Shown: piece after piece, positions 16,793 to 25,050 of the stretch
Position numbering within the stretch: position 1 is the first letter of the stretch
How the letters are laid out: each line of letters opens with the position of its first letter
Notes under the pieces: generated by a model
Databases searched by the model: none
The model's input: the letters and a program-made list of their open reading frames with translations, nothing else
Told to the model about the DNA's origin: nothing
Origin: Aciditerrimonas ferrireducens
GTDB taxonomy: Bacteria > Actinomycetota > Acidimicrobiia > Acidimicrobiales > UBA8190
Length of the DNA stretch: 64,000 nt
Assembly: GCF_023130475.1 (NCBI RefSeq)
Contig: NZ_JAKHEX010000009.1
Span: 6,101 to 70,100 of the forward strand
Direction of reading: 5' to 3'
Program-made: the position numbers and the translations under genes

Positions 16793-17928
16793 CGGGCCCG
16801 TCGGAGCTGCACCGAGAGGGCCAGGCCGATGGCTGCGAAGAACGCCACCGCGGCCGAACCCCCGTAGCTGAGGAAGGGCAGGGGGATGCCGGCGATGGGC
16901 ATGATGCCCATGGCCATGCCGGCGTTCTCGAACACCGAGAAGGCGAAGAAGGCGAAGGCCCCGATGGCCACCAGCCTGCCCAGGTCGTCCCGGGCCTGTT
17001 GGGCCGCTCGGAGCAGCCGCCAGCAGACCACCGCCTCGAGGACGAGGACCGCCACGGAGCCGACGAAGCCCAGCTGCTCGCCGACCGCCGAGAAGATGAA
17101 GTCGGTCTGCTGCTCGGGCACGAAGGCCAGGTTGGTGCCCAGGCCCTTGAACAGGCCGGTCCCGAGGAGGCCGCCCGAGCCGATGGCCGCCACCGACTGG
17201 TGAAGGTTGTAGGTGGTGCTCTGAGCGCCTTGGTTCTGGTGGAGGAAGCTGGTCAGTCGCTCGAGCTGGTAGTGGTGGAGCAGCCCGAAGTGGATCATGG
17301 CGAAGGCCGCCAGGGCCGCGGCGAGGACCAGGGCGACGAGGTGGCGGTTGGGCAGGCCGGCCATGATGAGCATGACCACCAGGACGACGCCGAGGACGAT
17401 GGCCGAGCCGAGGTCGGGCTGCTTGACCACCAAGATGATCGGCACGGCCTGCAGGAAGAGGATCTTGAGCAGGTCCCGGGTCTCCAGACCTTCGGGGCGG
17501 CGGGCGCAGTAGGCGGCCACGACGCAGATCTCGGCCAGGACGGCGAAGGCCGAGGGCTGGAGCTGGAACGGCCCGATGTTGATCCAGCGGGTCGCCCCGA
17601 GGGCCCGGTGGCCGATGGCGAACATGGCCAACAGCGCCAGGACGATGCCGACGTAGAGGACGGTGCTGGCCGCCTCGACCCAGTGGTAGTCGACCGCCGC
17701 CAAGACCACCATCACCACCAGGCCGAGGACCACGAAGATGGCCTGGCGCTCCATGAAGTAATGGGGGCCCAGGCCCAGGGCGGCCTGGCCGTTGCGGGTG
17801 GCCGAGTAGACCATGACGACGCCGATGGCCGCTAGGACGAGGCTGGCCCCGACCAGGAGCGGATCGGCCCGCCACCAGGAACGGCGGACCCCGGCGCGAC
17901 GCTCGGCAGGGAGGGTGAGGACGCTCAT
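16789..17928 (-). CDS. rodA: Rod shape-determining protein RodA (SEDS)
   Basis: SEDS glycosyltransferase for lateral-wall peptidoglycan. The 379-aa length fits RodA better than the longer FtsW. Seen: WRADPLLVGASLVLAAIGVVMVYSAT at the start, GATRWINIGPFQLQPSAFA (conserved W/QPSE-like motif, with A in place of the usual E), VVKQPDLGSAIV, TDFIFSAVGEQLGFVG and the closing GIPLPFLSYGGSA. ATG 17928 lies 15 bases after aroE; a TAGCCT at 17951-17946 could give it an internal promoter. The replacement of the conserved E in the QPSE-like motif deserves checking against homologues. Confidence 0.88.
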   Translation of the reverse strand: MSVLTLPAERRAGVRRSWWRADPLLVGASLVLAAIGVVMVYSATRNGQAALGLGPHYFMERQAIFVVLGLVVMVVLAAVDYHWVEAASTVLYVGIVLALLAMFAIGHRALGATRWINIGPFQLQPSAFAVLAEICVVAAYCARRPEGLETRDLLKILFLQAVPIILVVKQPDLGSAIVLGVVLVVMLIMAGLPNRHLVALVLAAALAAFAMIHFGLLHHYQLERLTSFLHQNQGAQSTTYNLHQSVAAIGSGGLLGTGLFKGLGTNLAFVPEQQTDFIFSAVGEQLGFVGSVAVLVLEAVVCWRLLRAAQQARDDLGRLVAIGAFAFFAFSVFENAGMAMGIMPIAGIPLPFLSYGGSAAVAFFAAIGLALSVQLRRAR

Positions 17929-17943
17929 GGTGCTGTCGGCTGC

Positions 17944-18879
17944 TCAGGCTACCGGCTCGCCGGTCCCCGGCGAGGACGCCGAAGGGGTGCCCCGGTCGTC
18001 ACTGCCTGGCCGACGGAGGCCGGCCCAGAGGGCGTCGAGGGGTGCCGGCCGGCCGGTCCAGTGCTCGAGGGCCAGGGCCGCCTGGTGAACGAGCATGCCG
18101 AGGCCGTTGGCGGTGGCGGCCCCCCGGGCTGCCACGGCCGCCAGCCACGGGGTGCGCAGTGGGTGGTAGACGAGGTCGACGGCCAGGTGCCCTGGTCCGA
18201 GCAGCTCGGGGTCGAGGGGGAAGGCTCGCTCCTGGCCCCCGCCAGCCATGCCGAGGGGCGTGGCCTGGACCACCAGGTCCGCGCCGGCCGCCTCCTCGGC
18301 CCGACCCGGGCGACCGGCCGGGCCCGCCAGGGACGCCGCGCGCGCCGCGGCGTCAGGACGGCGGGCCACGACGAGGACCTCCTCGGCCCCGGCCCGACCG
18401 AGGGCCTCGATGACCGCCCGGGCCGCGCCGCCCGCCCCGAGGACCAGGCAGCGACGGCCCCTCGGGTGGAACCCATGCTCGGCGGCCAGGGCCCGCAGCA
18501 GGCCGTCGCCGTCGGTGTTCTCCCCCACCACCTGGCCGTCCCGGTGCACCAGGCAGTTCACGGCCTGCAGCCGCTCGGCCACGGGACTGAGACGGTCACA
18601 GGCGTGGGCCACCTCCTCCTTGAGGGGCATGGTCACGGACAAGCCCGGGAGCCCGAGGGTGGCGACCGCCTCGACCAGGGCCCGACCCTGGCCGGCGGGG
18701 ACCTCGAAGGCCACCGAGGCCCAGTCCAGACCCCAGGAGGCGAAGGCGGCGTTGTGGAGCCGGGGCGAGAGGGAGTGGCGGATGGGCGACCCGGCCACGC
18801 CGACCAGGGTCGTGGTGGCGGTGGGCCAGGCCGGGTCCCGCCGGGGCCGGCCACCCGCGGGTGCCCTGGTCCCGGTCAC
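17944..18879 (-). CDS. aroE: Shikimate dehydrogenase
   Basis: NADPH-dependent reduction of 3-dehydroshikimate to shikimate. The 311-aa protein shows GSPIRHSLSPRLHNAAF (substrate site), LSVTMPLKE with the catalytic lysine (about residue 103), NTDGDG with the catalytic aspartate, LGAGGAARAVI (nucleotide binding) and VQATPLGM. The N-terminus before VGVAGSP has about 30 extra residues because the GTG at 18879 is used, which overlaps the mltG stop (GTGA). About 30 residues after the domain are Ser/Pro/Gly-rich. The rest of the pathway in this window is at 57-60 kb; aroK is not seen. Confidence 0.9.
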   Translation of the reverse strand: MTGTRAPAGGRPRRDPAWPTATTTLVGVAGSPIRHSLSPRLHNAAFASWGLDWASVAFEVPAGQGRALVEAVATLGLPGLSVTMPLKEEVAHACDRLSPVAERLQAVNCLVHRDGQVVGENTDGDGLLRALAAEHGFHPRGRRCLVLGAGGAARAVIEALGRAGAEEVLVVARRPDAAARAASLAGPAGRPGRAEEAAGADLVVQATPLGMAGGGQERAFPLDPELLGPGHLAVDLVYHPLRTPWLAAVAARGAATANGLGMLVHQAALALEHWTGRPAPLDALWAGLRRPGSDDRGTPSASSPGTGEPVA

Positions 18880-19805
18880 GGCAGGCCCCGGGAGCGGGCC
18901 AGGGCGATGTCCCGCAGGTGCTGGGCGTAGGTGGTCTCGAAGGCTTCCCGGCCGCTCGGGCTGACCAGCTCGAAGTAGAGCCAGGGCCCCGGGGTCGGGT
19001 GGAGGGCGGCCCGGAGGGCGCCGCTCGAGGGGAAGCAGATCGGGGTGGGGGTCAGCCCGGTGTGGAGGTAGGTGTTGTAGGGCGAGGGAACGGCTTCGTC
19101 GGCCGGGGTGACCGGCCCGCCGTCCTGGTGGAGGGCGAAGAGGACGGTGCTGTCCATCTGCAAGGGCATGCCCTTGGCCAGGCGGTTGTCGATGACCTCG
19201 GCCACCTTGCCGAAGTTCTCCGGCACGTAGCCCTCCTTCTCCACGATGGAAGCCACGATGATCAACTGGTAGGCGTCGAGGCCCTGGGCGCGGGTGGCCG
19301 GGGTGAGCCCCAGGTGGGCCGCCTGCTGGTCGAAGCGCTGGACCATCTGGCGGAGCAGGGTGCTCGGCCGCTCGCCGGGCTCGACCTCGTAGGTGCCCGG
19401 GCCGAGGAGGCCGTCGAGGTCGTGGACCCCTGACGGTTCGAAGGGCGAGCGGACCCGGCGCGCCGCCTGGAGGACCTGCTCGGCGCTCCACGCCGGCACG
19501 TCGTCGGCCACCTGCTGGGCCAGCTCCACCACGGTGGTGCCGACCTGCACCGTGACCGGGTAGCGGGTGGGCCCCAGCAGGAGCCGGAGCACCACGGTCC
19601 CCACCCCGACCACCGCCCCGGCCAGGACCAGGACACCGAGCACCCCGAGGAGGACCCAGCGGGGCCAGCGACGCCGGGTGCCCTGGGCGTGGATCCCCTG
19701 GGCGTGGATCCCCTGGGCGTGGGCCCCCTGGGAGCGGGTCCCCGGGGCCAGTCCCCCCGGGGACGGGCCCAGCGGAGGACGGGCCGGGGCCGGCTCAGGG
19801 CTCAC
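18876..19805 (-). CDS. mltG: Endolytic murein transglycosylase MltG (YceG-like), short form
   Basis: Cleaves nascent glycan strands at the outer face of the membrane. The 309-aa protein has a Pro-rich cytoplasmic N-terminus with HAQGI-type pentapeptide repeats, one membrane helix (WVLLGVLGVLVLAGAVVGVGTVVLRLLL), then the YceG domain: SGVHDLDGLLGPGTYEV, IIVASIVEKEG with the catalytic glutamate, VIDNRLAKGMPLQMDSTVLFAL, PSPYNTY and PGPWLYFELV. The segment normally found between the helix and the main domain, the first LysM-like part, seems absent. GTG 19805 overlaps the last 11 bases of ruvX. Confidence 0.85.
   Translation of the reverse strand: MSPEPAPARPPLGPSPGGLAPGTRSQGAHAQGIHAQGIHAQGTRRRWPRWVLLGVLGVLVLAGAVVGVGTVVLRLLLGPTRYPVTVQVGTTVVELAQQVADDVPAWSAEQVLQAARRVRSPFEPSGVHDLDGLLGPGTYEVEPGERPSTLLRQMVQRFDQQAAHLGLTPATRAQGLDAYQLIIVASIVEKEGYVPENFGKVAEVIDNRLAKGMPLQMDSTVLFALHQDGGPVTPADEAVPSPYNTYLHTGLTPTPICFPSSGALRAALHPTPGPWLYFELVSPSGREAFETTYAQHLRDIALARSRGLP
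19681..19740. repeat. 15-base tandem repeat inside mltG
   Basis: Four head-to-tail copies of a 15-base unit (CCCTGGGCGTGGATC on the plus strand), the first two exact and the next two with two to three changes. The frame is kept, so mltG gains repeated pentapeptides AHAQG-IHAQG-IHAQG in its cytoplasmic N-terminus. Confidence 0.85.
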
Positions 19806-20271
19806 CCTGGTCCTCGTCGACGCTCCTGGGTCCCTGCCGAGCGTCGAGCCACCCTTGGAGCAGCTCGGTGGCCGCCGCGGCGTCGACCCGGGCGCGCTGG
19901 CGGCGGCCCCCGACCCCTGCGGCGCGGAGGGCCCGGCTCGCACTGACCGTCGTAAGGCGCTCATCTTGGGTGGTCACGGTGAGGTGGCGGGCGGCGAGGC
20001 GCTCGGCCAGGTCGGCGATCCGGGTCCGGGCCGCCACGGCGGCAGGACCCTCGCGCCCGTCGAGGGACCGGGGCACGCCGACGACGATGGTCCGGACACC
20101 GAGCTCCTCGGCCAAGGAACCGACTGCGGCCGCCAGGGCCTCGTCCCCCTGGTCCCCGGGCAGGGTGCCCCAGGGGAGGGCGAGGCGGCCGGCCGAGTCC
20201 GAGACCGCCACCCCGACCCGCCGGGCCCCGAGATCGAGACCGAGGGCCCGGCCCGGCCGTTCGCCGCTCAC
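19795..20271 (-). CDS. ruvX: RuvX / YqgF Holliday-junction resolvase-like protein
   Basis: RNase H-fold protein of 158 aa, implicated in 16S rRNA 5' maturation in Escherichia coli and proposed as an anti-termination or resolvase factor. Visible motifs are ALGLDLGARRVGVAVSD with the first catalytic aspartate (about residue 13), VVGVPRSLDGREGPAA, DERLTTVSA and RVDAAAATELLQGWLD with the last aspartate. GTG 20271 overlaps the alaS stop (GTGA). Position between alaS and mltG is the standard actinobacterial arrangement. Confidence 0.9.
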   Translation of the reverse strand: MSGERPGRALGLDLGARRVGVAVSDSAGRLALPWGTLPGDQGDEALAAAVGSLAEELGVRTIVVGVPRSLDGREGPAAVAARTRIADLAERLAARHLTVTTQDERLTTVSASRALRAAGVGGRRQRARVDAAAATELLQGWLDARQGPRSVDEDQGEP

Positions 20272-22856
20272 CGCCCGGGCGCCCCCAGGAGGGCGCTGCC
20301 TGGGGCGGCCAGGAGCTCGCGGGCGGCCTGGAGGGCGTCCTCGATCCCCTCGGGGTTCCGACCACCGGCCACGGCCACCTCGGGCGAGCCGCCCCCGCCC
20401 CCGCCGATGCGGCCCGCCACCGCCTTGACGAGCTCGCCGGCGTGGAGGGACCCGTCGGTGGCGCAGGCCAGTTGGGCCCGACCGGGACCGGGCGAACCGG
20501 CCAGGACCACGGCCCGCAGGTCCCGGGCCCGGCGGGCCAGGGCGGCCAGCTCCCGGAGGGCGTCGGCCGGCAGGTCGTCGCGGCGGGCCACGAGGAGGCC
20601 GTCGCGGGCGTCCTCGGCGAGGGCCGCTGCCTCGGTCGCCAGGGCTGCGCTCCGCAGGCGGGCCAGCTCGCGGTCCTGCTCGCGCTGACGGTGCACGAGG
20701 CGCTCGAGGGCCTCGAGGACCCGGTCCGGCTCGACCTTGAGCAGGCCGGCTGCCTCCTCGAGCGTGCGGCGCGCCGCGTCGAGGCGGGCGAGGGCCCCGG
20801 GGCCGGCCACGGCCTCGATGCGCCGGGTCCCCGACCCGATGGAGCCCTCGGAGACGACGGTGAGCGGCCCGATCATGCCGAGGGCCGGCACGTGGGTGCC
20901 GCCGCAGAGCTCGACGGAGCGGGGGCCGGCCCGGACCACCCGGACCCGTTCGCCGTAGCGGTCGCCGAAGAACGCGAGGGCACCGAGGCGGTCGGCCTCC
21001 TCGCGGCTGGTCTCGACCACTTCGACCGGGGCGTCGCTCAGCACGTCCTGGTTCACGAGCTCGACCACCGCCTGGAGCTCCTCGGGGGCCAGGGCCGCGG
21101 GGTGGCTGAAGTCGAAGCGGAGCCGGTCGGGGGCGACGAGGGAGCCCTGCTGGTGGACGTGGTCCCCGAGGACCTCCCGGAGGGCGGCGTGGAGCAGGTG
21201 GGTGCCGGTGTGGTGACGCCGGGTGGCCTCCCGGCGGGCCAGGTCGATGGCCGCCAGGGCGTCCTGGCCGGGCCAGAGCTCCCCCTGGACGAGGCGGGCC
21301 CGGTGGACGGTCAGGCCGGGCACCGCCTGCTGGGTGTCGACCACCTCGGCCCGGCCGGTCTCGGTCGTGATCACCCCCTGGTCGCCGACCTGGCCGCCGC
21401 CCTCGGCGTAGAAGGGGGTGCGGTCGAGCACCACCTCGACCACCCCGGCCTGCTCGGTGGGCAGGACGGCCACCACCTGGGCCGCCTCCTGGGCGTGCTC
21501 GTAGCCGGTGAACCGGGTCGGACCCCGCTCCTCGAGGAGGTCCCGGTAGACGGCCTGGTCCCCCGCCGACCGCCGCCGGGCCGCGTCGGCCCGGGCCCGG
21601 GCCCGCTGGGCCGCCATGGCCTGGGCGAACCCCTCGAGGTCCACCCGGGCGCCGGCCTCCTCGGCCAGCTCGACGGTGAGCTCGACCGGGAACCCATGGG
21701 TGTCGTGCAACCGGAAGGCGGTCTCCCCCGAGATGACCCCCTGGCCCCGGGCCAGTTCCTCGGCGAGGAGGGCCGACCCCTGCTCGAGGGTCCGCCGGAA
21801 GGCCGCCTCCTCCCGGTCGAGGGTCTCGGCGACGGCGTCCAGGCGGGTCCGGACCTCGGGGTAAGCGTCGCCAAGGGCGTCGGCCACTGCCCCGGCGAGG
21901 CGGGCCATGAGGGGGTCCTCGACACCGAGCTGGTGGGCGTGGCGGACCGCTCGACGGACCAGGCGCCGCAGCACGTACCCCCGGCCCTCCTTGCCGGGGA
22001 GGACCCCGTCGGCCACCACGAGGGTCGCTGCCCGGGCGTGGTCGGCCAGGATGCGCAGCGAGACGTCGTGGCGGGGATCCTGGCCGTAGCGGGCGCCGGT
22101 GACCGACTGGGCGGCCTCGAGGACCGGGGCGAAGACGCTGGTCAGGAAGAGCGAGGGCACCCCTTCGAGGATCGGGAGGAGGCGTTCGAGGCCTGCCCCG
22201 GTGTCGATGCTGGGCCGGGGCAGGGGCGGGAGGCTGCCGTCGACCTGCCGGTCGAACTGCATGAACACCAGGTTGTAGAGCTCGACGAAGCGCTCGGGCC
22301 CGCCGGCCGCCGGGCCGCCGGCCGGACCGTGCTCGGGCCCGCGGTCGTAGTAGACCTCGGAGCAGGGCCCGCAGGGACCGGTGTCCCCCATGCGCCAGAA
22401 GTTGTCCTCCCCCATGCGCTGGATGCGCTCGGCCGGCACCCCGACCGCCTCCCGCCAGATGGTCTCGGCTTCCTCGTCCTCGAGGTGGACGGTCACCCAG
22501 AGCCGTTCGGGGTCGAGGCCGAGGGTGCCGGTCAGCAGCTCCCAGGCGTAGGGGATGGCCCGCTCCTTGAAGTAGTCCCCGAAGCTGAAGTTGCCGAGCA
22601 TCTCGAAGAAGGTGCAGTGGCGCTCGGTCGTGCCGACCACCTCGATGTCCACCGTCCGGAGGCACTTCTGGACCGAGGTGGCCCGGGGCCAGGGGGCGGG
22701 CTCCTCGCCGGTGAAGTAGGGCTTGAAGGGCACCATGCCGGCGATGGTGAACAGGACCGTCGGATCGTGGGGGACGAGGCTGGCCGAGGGCACCACCTGG
22801 TGCCCGCGCTCCTGGTAGAAGCCCAGGAAGGCCCGGCGAAGACCGGGGGCGTCCAT
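20268..22856 (-). CDS. alaS: Alanyl-tRNA synthetase
   Basis: Charges tRNA-Ala and edits mischarged Ser/Gly. The 862-aa protein is complete: class II core beginning MDAPGLRRAFLGFYQERGH, TSVQKCLRTVDIEVVG, RHCTFFEMLGNFSFGDYFK, DNFWRMGDTGPCGPCSE, PSIDTGAGLERL; editing domain with RRHHTGTHLLHAAL (near residue 548) and CGGTHVPALG; C-terminal oligomerisation domain with VAGRIGGGGGGSPEVAVAGG. ATG 22856 shares one base with the stop of the upstream small gene. Length is close to the usual 870-890. Confidence 0.97.
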   Translation of the reverse strand: MDAPGLRRAFLGFYQERGHQVVPSASLVPHDPTVLFTIAGMVPFKPYFTGEEPAPWPRATSVQKCLRTVDIEVVGTTERHCTFFEMLGNFSFGDYFKERAIPYAWELLTGTLGLDPERLWVTVHLEDEEAETIWREAVGVPAERIQRMGEDNFWRMGDTGPCGPCSEVYYDRGPEHGPAGGPAAGGPERFVELYNLVFMQFDRQVDGSLPPLPRPSIDTGAGLERLLPILEGVPSLFLTSVFAPVLEAAQSVTGARYGQDPRHDVSLRILADHARAATLVVADGVLPGKEGRGYVLRRLVRRAVRHAHQLGVEDPLMARLAGAVADALGDAYPEVRTRLDAVAETLDREEAAFRRTLEQGSALLAEELARGQGVISGETAFRLHDTHGFPVELTVELAEEAGARVDLEGFAQAMAAQRARARADAARRRSAGDQAVYRDLLEERGPTRFTGYEHAQEAAQVVAVLPTEQAGVVEVVLDRTPFYAEGGGQVGDQGVITTETGRAEVVDTQQAVPGLTVHRARLVQGELWPGQDALAAIDLARREATRRHHTGTHLLHAALREVLGDHVHQQGSLVAPDRLRFDFSHPAALAPEELQAVVELVNQDVLSDAPVEVVETSREEADRLGALAFFGDRYGERVRVVRAGPRSVELCGGTHVPALGMIGPLTVVSEGSIGSGTRRIEAVAGPGALARLDAARRTLEEAAGLLKVEPDRVLEALERLVHRQREQDRELARLRSAALATEAAALAEDARDGLLVARRDDLPADALRELAALARRARDLRAVVLAGSPGPGRAQLACATDGSLHAGELVKAVAGRIGGGGGGSPEVAVAGGRNPEGIEDALQAARELLAAPGSALLGAPGR

Positions 22857-23266
22857 CAGCGCTCGGCCCGTCCCCCGACGGGCCAGGCTCCTCGCCGCCG
22901 GCGCGGCGTCCCTCCCTGCGGCGACGGCTCCACGGGCGGCGATGCTAGCGGGCCCAGGGTGGGCCGGGTTCGCCGGGCGAAGCGGGCGGGGACGTCCCGA
23001 TGGCTGGCGGGCTCCAGGTACCGCCGGGTGAGCTCCAGGCGGGTCCGCTCGGCGCGCTGCCGACCGGCACGACGGGCCTCGTCGGCGCGACGGGCGAGGA
23101 CCCGGGCCCCGAGGCCGAGGGCCCCACCGGCCCGCCGGCCGAGGGTGCCGACGAGGTCCCTCGTGGCCTCGAGGGCGGGTTCCTGGCCGAAGCGGCGGGC
23201 GAGGGCCCGCCGTCCCCAGAGGGCCCCGGCCGCCCCGAGCCCCGCCCACCAGAGCCGGCGGGCCAT
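22856..23266 (-). CDS. Conserved small protein between DUF948 gene and alaS (DUF6167-like)
   Basis: The 136-aa product starts with a hydrophobic helix (RLWWAGLGAAGALWGRRALA) and continues as an Arg/Ala-rich helical region followed by a Pro/Arg-rich tail. I assign it mainly by position: many actinobacteria have a DUF948 gene and a small DUF6167 gene immediately before alaS. Function is unknown. It begins one base after the DUF948 stop and ends overlapping the alaS ATG. Real because it keeps tight spacing and a plausible membrane anchor, but the tail composition is low-complexity. Confidence 0.6.
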   Translation of the reverse strand: MARRLWWAGLGAAGALWGRRALARRFGQEPALEATRDLVGTLGRRAGGALGLGARVLARRADEARRAGRQRAERTRLELTRRYLEPASHRDVPARFARRTRPTLGPLASPPVEPSPQGGTPRRRRGAWPVGGRAER

Positions 23267-23267
23267 G

Positions 23268-23630
23268 TCAGTCCCGCTCCCGGCGACCGAAGAACCGCCG
23301 GAGGGCGCCGTCTACGCCGGCGGCCGCCGAGACCGCCCGGACGAGCGGGTTGCCGAGGGCCCGGTAGGTCAGGCGGGAGGCGGCATCGACCGTGGTCTGG
23401 ACCGCCTCGGCGGACTCCAGGACGTCGCCGACCCGCTCGAGCTCGACCGCCGCCTGGTCGGCGAGGCGGCGGCTGCGGTCGGCCAGGACCACGAGGTCTC
23501 CTTCGAGACGGTCGACGGCGGCGCGCAGCCGGCGGACCTCACGACCCAGGCGGACCAGCAGGGCCACCAGGGCCAACGCCAGGGCCAGCGAGACGCTCGC
23601 CGCCGCCAGGGCCAGGGCCGTCCCGTTCAT
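23268..23630 (-). CDS. DUF948 domain membrane-anchored protein
   Basis: The 120-aa product has one N-terminal membrane helix (ALALAAASVSLALALALVALLVRLG) and a predicted coiled-coil (REVRRLRAAVDRLEGDLVVLADRSRRLADQAAVELERV), then NPLVRAVSAAAGVDGALRRFFGRRER, the conserved end of actinobacterial DUF948 proteins near alaS. Function unknown. The start must be ATG 23630 to include the helix, so the gene overlaps the end of rarA by 92 bases in another frame. Confidence 0.75.
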   Translation of the reverse strand: MNGTALALAAASVSLALALALVALLVRLGREVRRLRAAVDRLEGDLVVLADRSRRLADQAAVELERVGDVLESAEAVQTTVDAASRLTYRALGNPLVRAVSAAAGVDGALRRFFGRRERD

Positions 23631-25032
23631 CGGCCCTCCTCGGACGAGGCGTCCCGGTGGGCTGGGTGGGCGCTGGGCACGGGTCGAGGATGCCACGCTC
23701 CTCCCGGGCGGCGCGCCGCTCGGCCCGCCAGGCGGCGAGCCGGCGGGCCAGCTCGGCCTCGAAACCCTGGCCGCTTGGCTCGTAGAGGACCTGGCCCTCG
23801 AGTCCCTCGGGCCGATGGGCCTGGCGCAGGGCCGCTGCGGGGTCCTGGTGGGGCGAGCGGTAGCCCTCGCCGTGGCCGAGCTCGCCGGTGGCCGGACCGT
23901 GGGCGTCGCGCAGGTGACGGGGCACGACCGCGGTGGGCCCCTCGAGGACTGCCCGGCGGGCCCGAGCGAGGGCCTCGGTCACGCGGTTGGACTTGGGAGC
24001 CAAGGCGAGGTAGAGCGCGGCCTCGGTGAGGAGGAGGGCCGCCTCGGGCAGGCCGACCAGCTCGCTGGCCGCCGCCGCGGCCTGGGCGACGACGAGGGCC
24101 TGCGGATCGGCGAGGCCGACGTCCTCGCTGGCGAGGATCAGCATGCGGCGGGCGAGGAACCGGGGGTCCTCCCCTGCCTCGAGCATCCGGGCGAGCCAGT
24201 AGCACGCGGCGTCGGGGTCCGATCCCCGCAGCGACTTGATGAAGGCGCTGGCCTGGTCGTAGTGGGCGTCGTCGCCCTGGTGGAGCAGTCGGCCCCCCTG
24301 GGCCTGGGCGAGCTCGGTGGGGCCGATCCGCCCTTCGGGCCGGGCCAGGGCCGCTGCCCGCTCCAGGGTGCCGAGGAGGGCTCGGGCGTCCCCGTCGGCC
24401 CCGGCCACGGCGGCCGCGAGGACCGCGGGCTCGGCCGTGGCGCGTAGGACCCCGAGGGCTCGCTCGGCGAGGACGCCGAGATCCTCGGCCGAGAGGGGCT
24501 CGAGGGTCCAGAGGGAGCAGCGGGAACGGAGGGGCGGGACGACGGCGAAGCCGGGGTTGACGGTGGTGGCGGCCAGCAACCAGACCTGGCCTTCCTCGAT
24601 CGCCGGGAGCAGGGCGTCCTGCTGGGAACGGCTGAAGCGATGGACCTCGTCGACGAAGAGGATGGTGCCCACGCCCTCGGTGCCCAGCCGTTCCTCGGCC
24701 TCGGCCAGGGCCGCCCGGATCTCGGCCACCCCCGAGGAGACGGCTGGGACCCGCACGAAGGCGCGGCCTGAGACGCGAGCGACGAGCTCGGCCAGGGTGG
24801 TCTTGCCGGTGCCCGGGGGCCCGAAGAGGATCGCCGAGCCGAGCCGATCGGCCTCGACCAGCCGTCGGAACGGCGCGTCGGGGGCCACGAGGTGCCGCTG
24901 GCCGACGACCTGGTCGAAGGACCGGGGACGCAAGCGGGCGGCGAGGGGGGCCTGGGCCTCCTGGCGGGCCCGGGCCGCGGCCTGGAAGAGGCTGGGTCCC
25001 GCCGTCCGATCCCGACCCTGGTGGCGGGCCAC
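23539..25032 (-). CDS. rarA: Replication-associated recombination protein A (RarA/MgsA) AAA+ ATPase
   Basis: Clamp-loader-like AAA+ ATPase acting at stalled forks. The 497-aa protein has PLAARLRPRSFDQVVGQRHLVA, Walker A GPPGTGKTT (about residue 72), Walker B ILFVDEVHRFSRSQQDALLP, sensor 1 LLAATTVNPGF with arginine finger RSRC, and the C-terminal tetramerisation part SAFIKSLRGSDPDAACYWLARML and ILASEDVGLADPQA. After RAAREERGILDPC the last 50 or so residues are Pro/Gly/Arg-rich and extend beyond the usual family end, which produces the 92-base overlap with the DUF948 gene. An AGGAGG lies about 13 bases before GTG 25032. Confidence 0.92.
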   Translation of the reverse strand: MARHQGRDRTAGPSLFQAAARARQEAQAPLAARLRPRSFDQVVGQRHLVAPDAPFRRLVEADRLGSAILFGPPGTGKTTLAELVARVSGRAFVRVPAVSSGVAEIRAALAEAEERLGTEGVGTILFVDEVHRFSRSQQDALLPAIEEGQVWLLAATTVNPGFAVVPPLRSRCSLWTLEPLSAEDLGVLAERALGVLRATAEPAVLAAAVAGADGDARALLGTLERAAALARPEGRIGPTELAQAQGGRLLHQGDDAHYDQASAFIKSLRGSDPDAACYWLARMLEAGEDPRFLARRMLILASEDVGLADPQALVVAQAAAAASELVGLPEAALLLTEAALYLALAPKSNRVTEALARARRAVLEGPTAVVPRHLRDAHGPATGELGHGEGYRSPHQDPAAALRQAHRPEGLEGQVLYEPSGQGFEAELARRLAAWRAERRAAREERGILDPCPAPTQPTGTPRPRRADERDGPGPGGGERLAGPGVGPGGPAGPPGS

Positions 25033-25050
25033 CCGACCCCTTTCGCCTCC

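Noticed and set aside
20442-24029. Very long open frame on the plus strand opposite alaS
   Set aside because: It has no recognisable domain and an amino-acid makeup typical of antisense reading in GC-rich DNA; alaS, the DUF genes and rarA explain the region.
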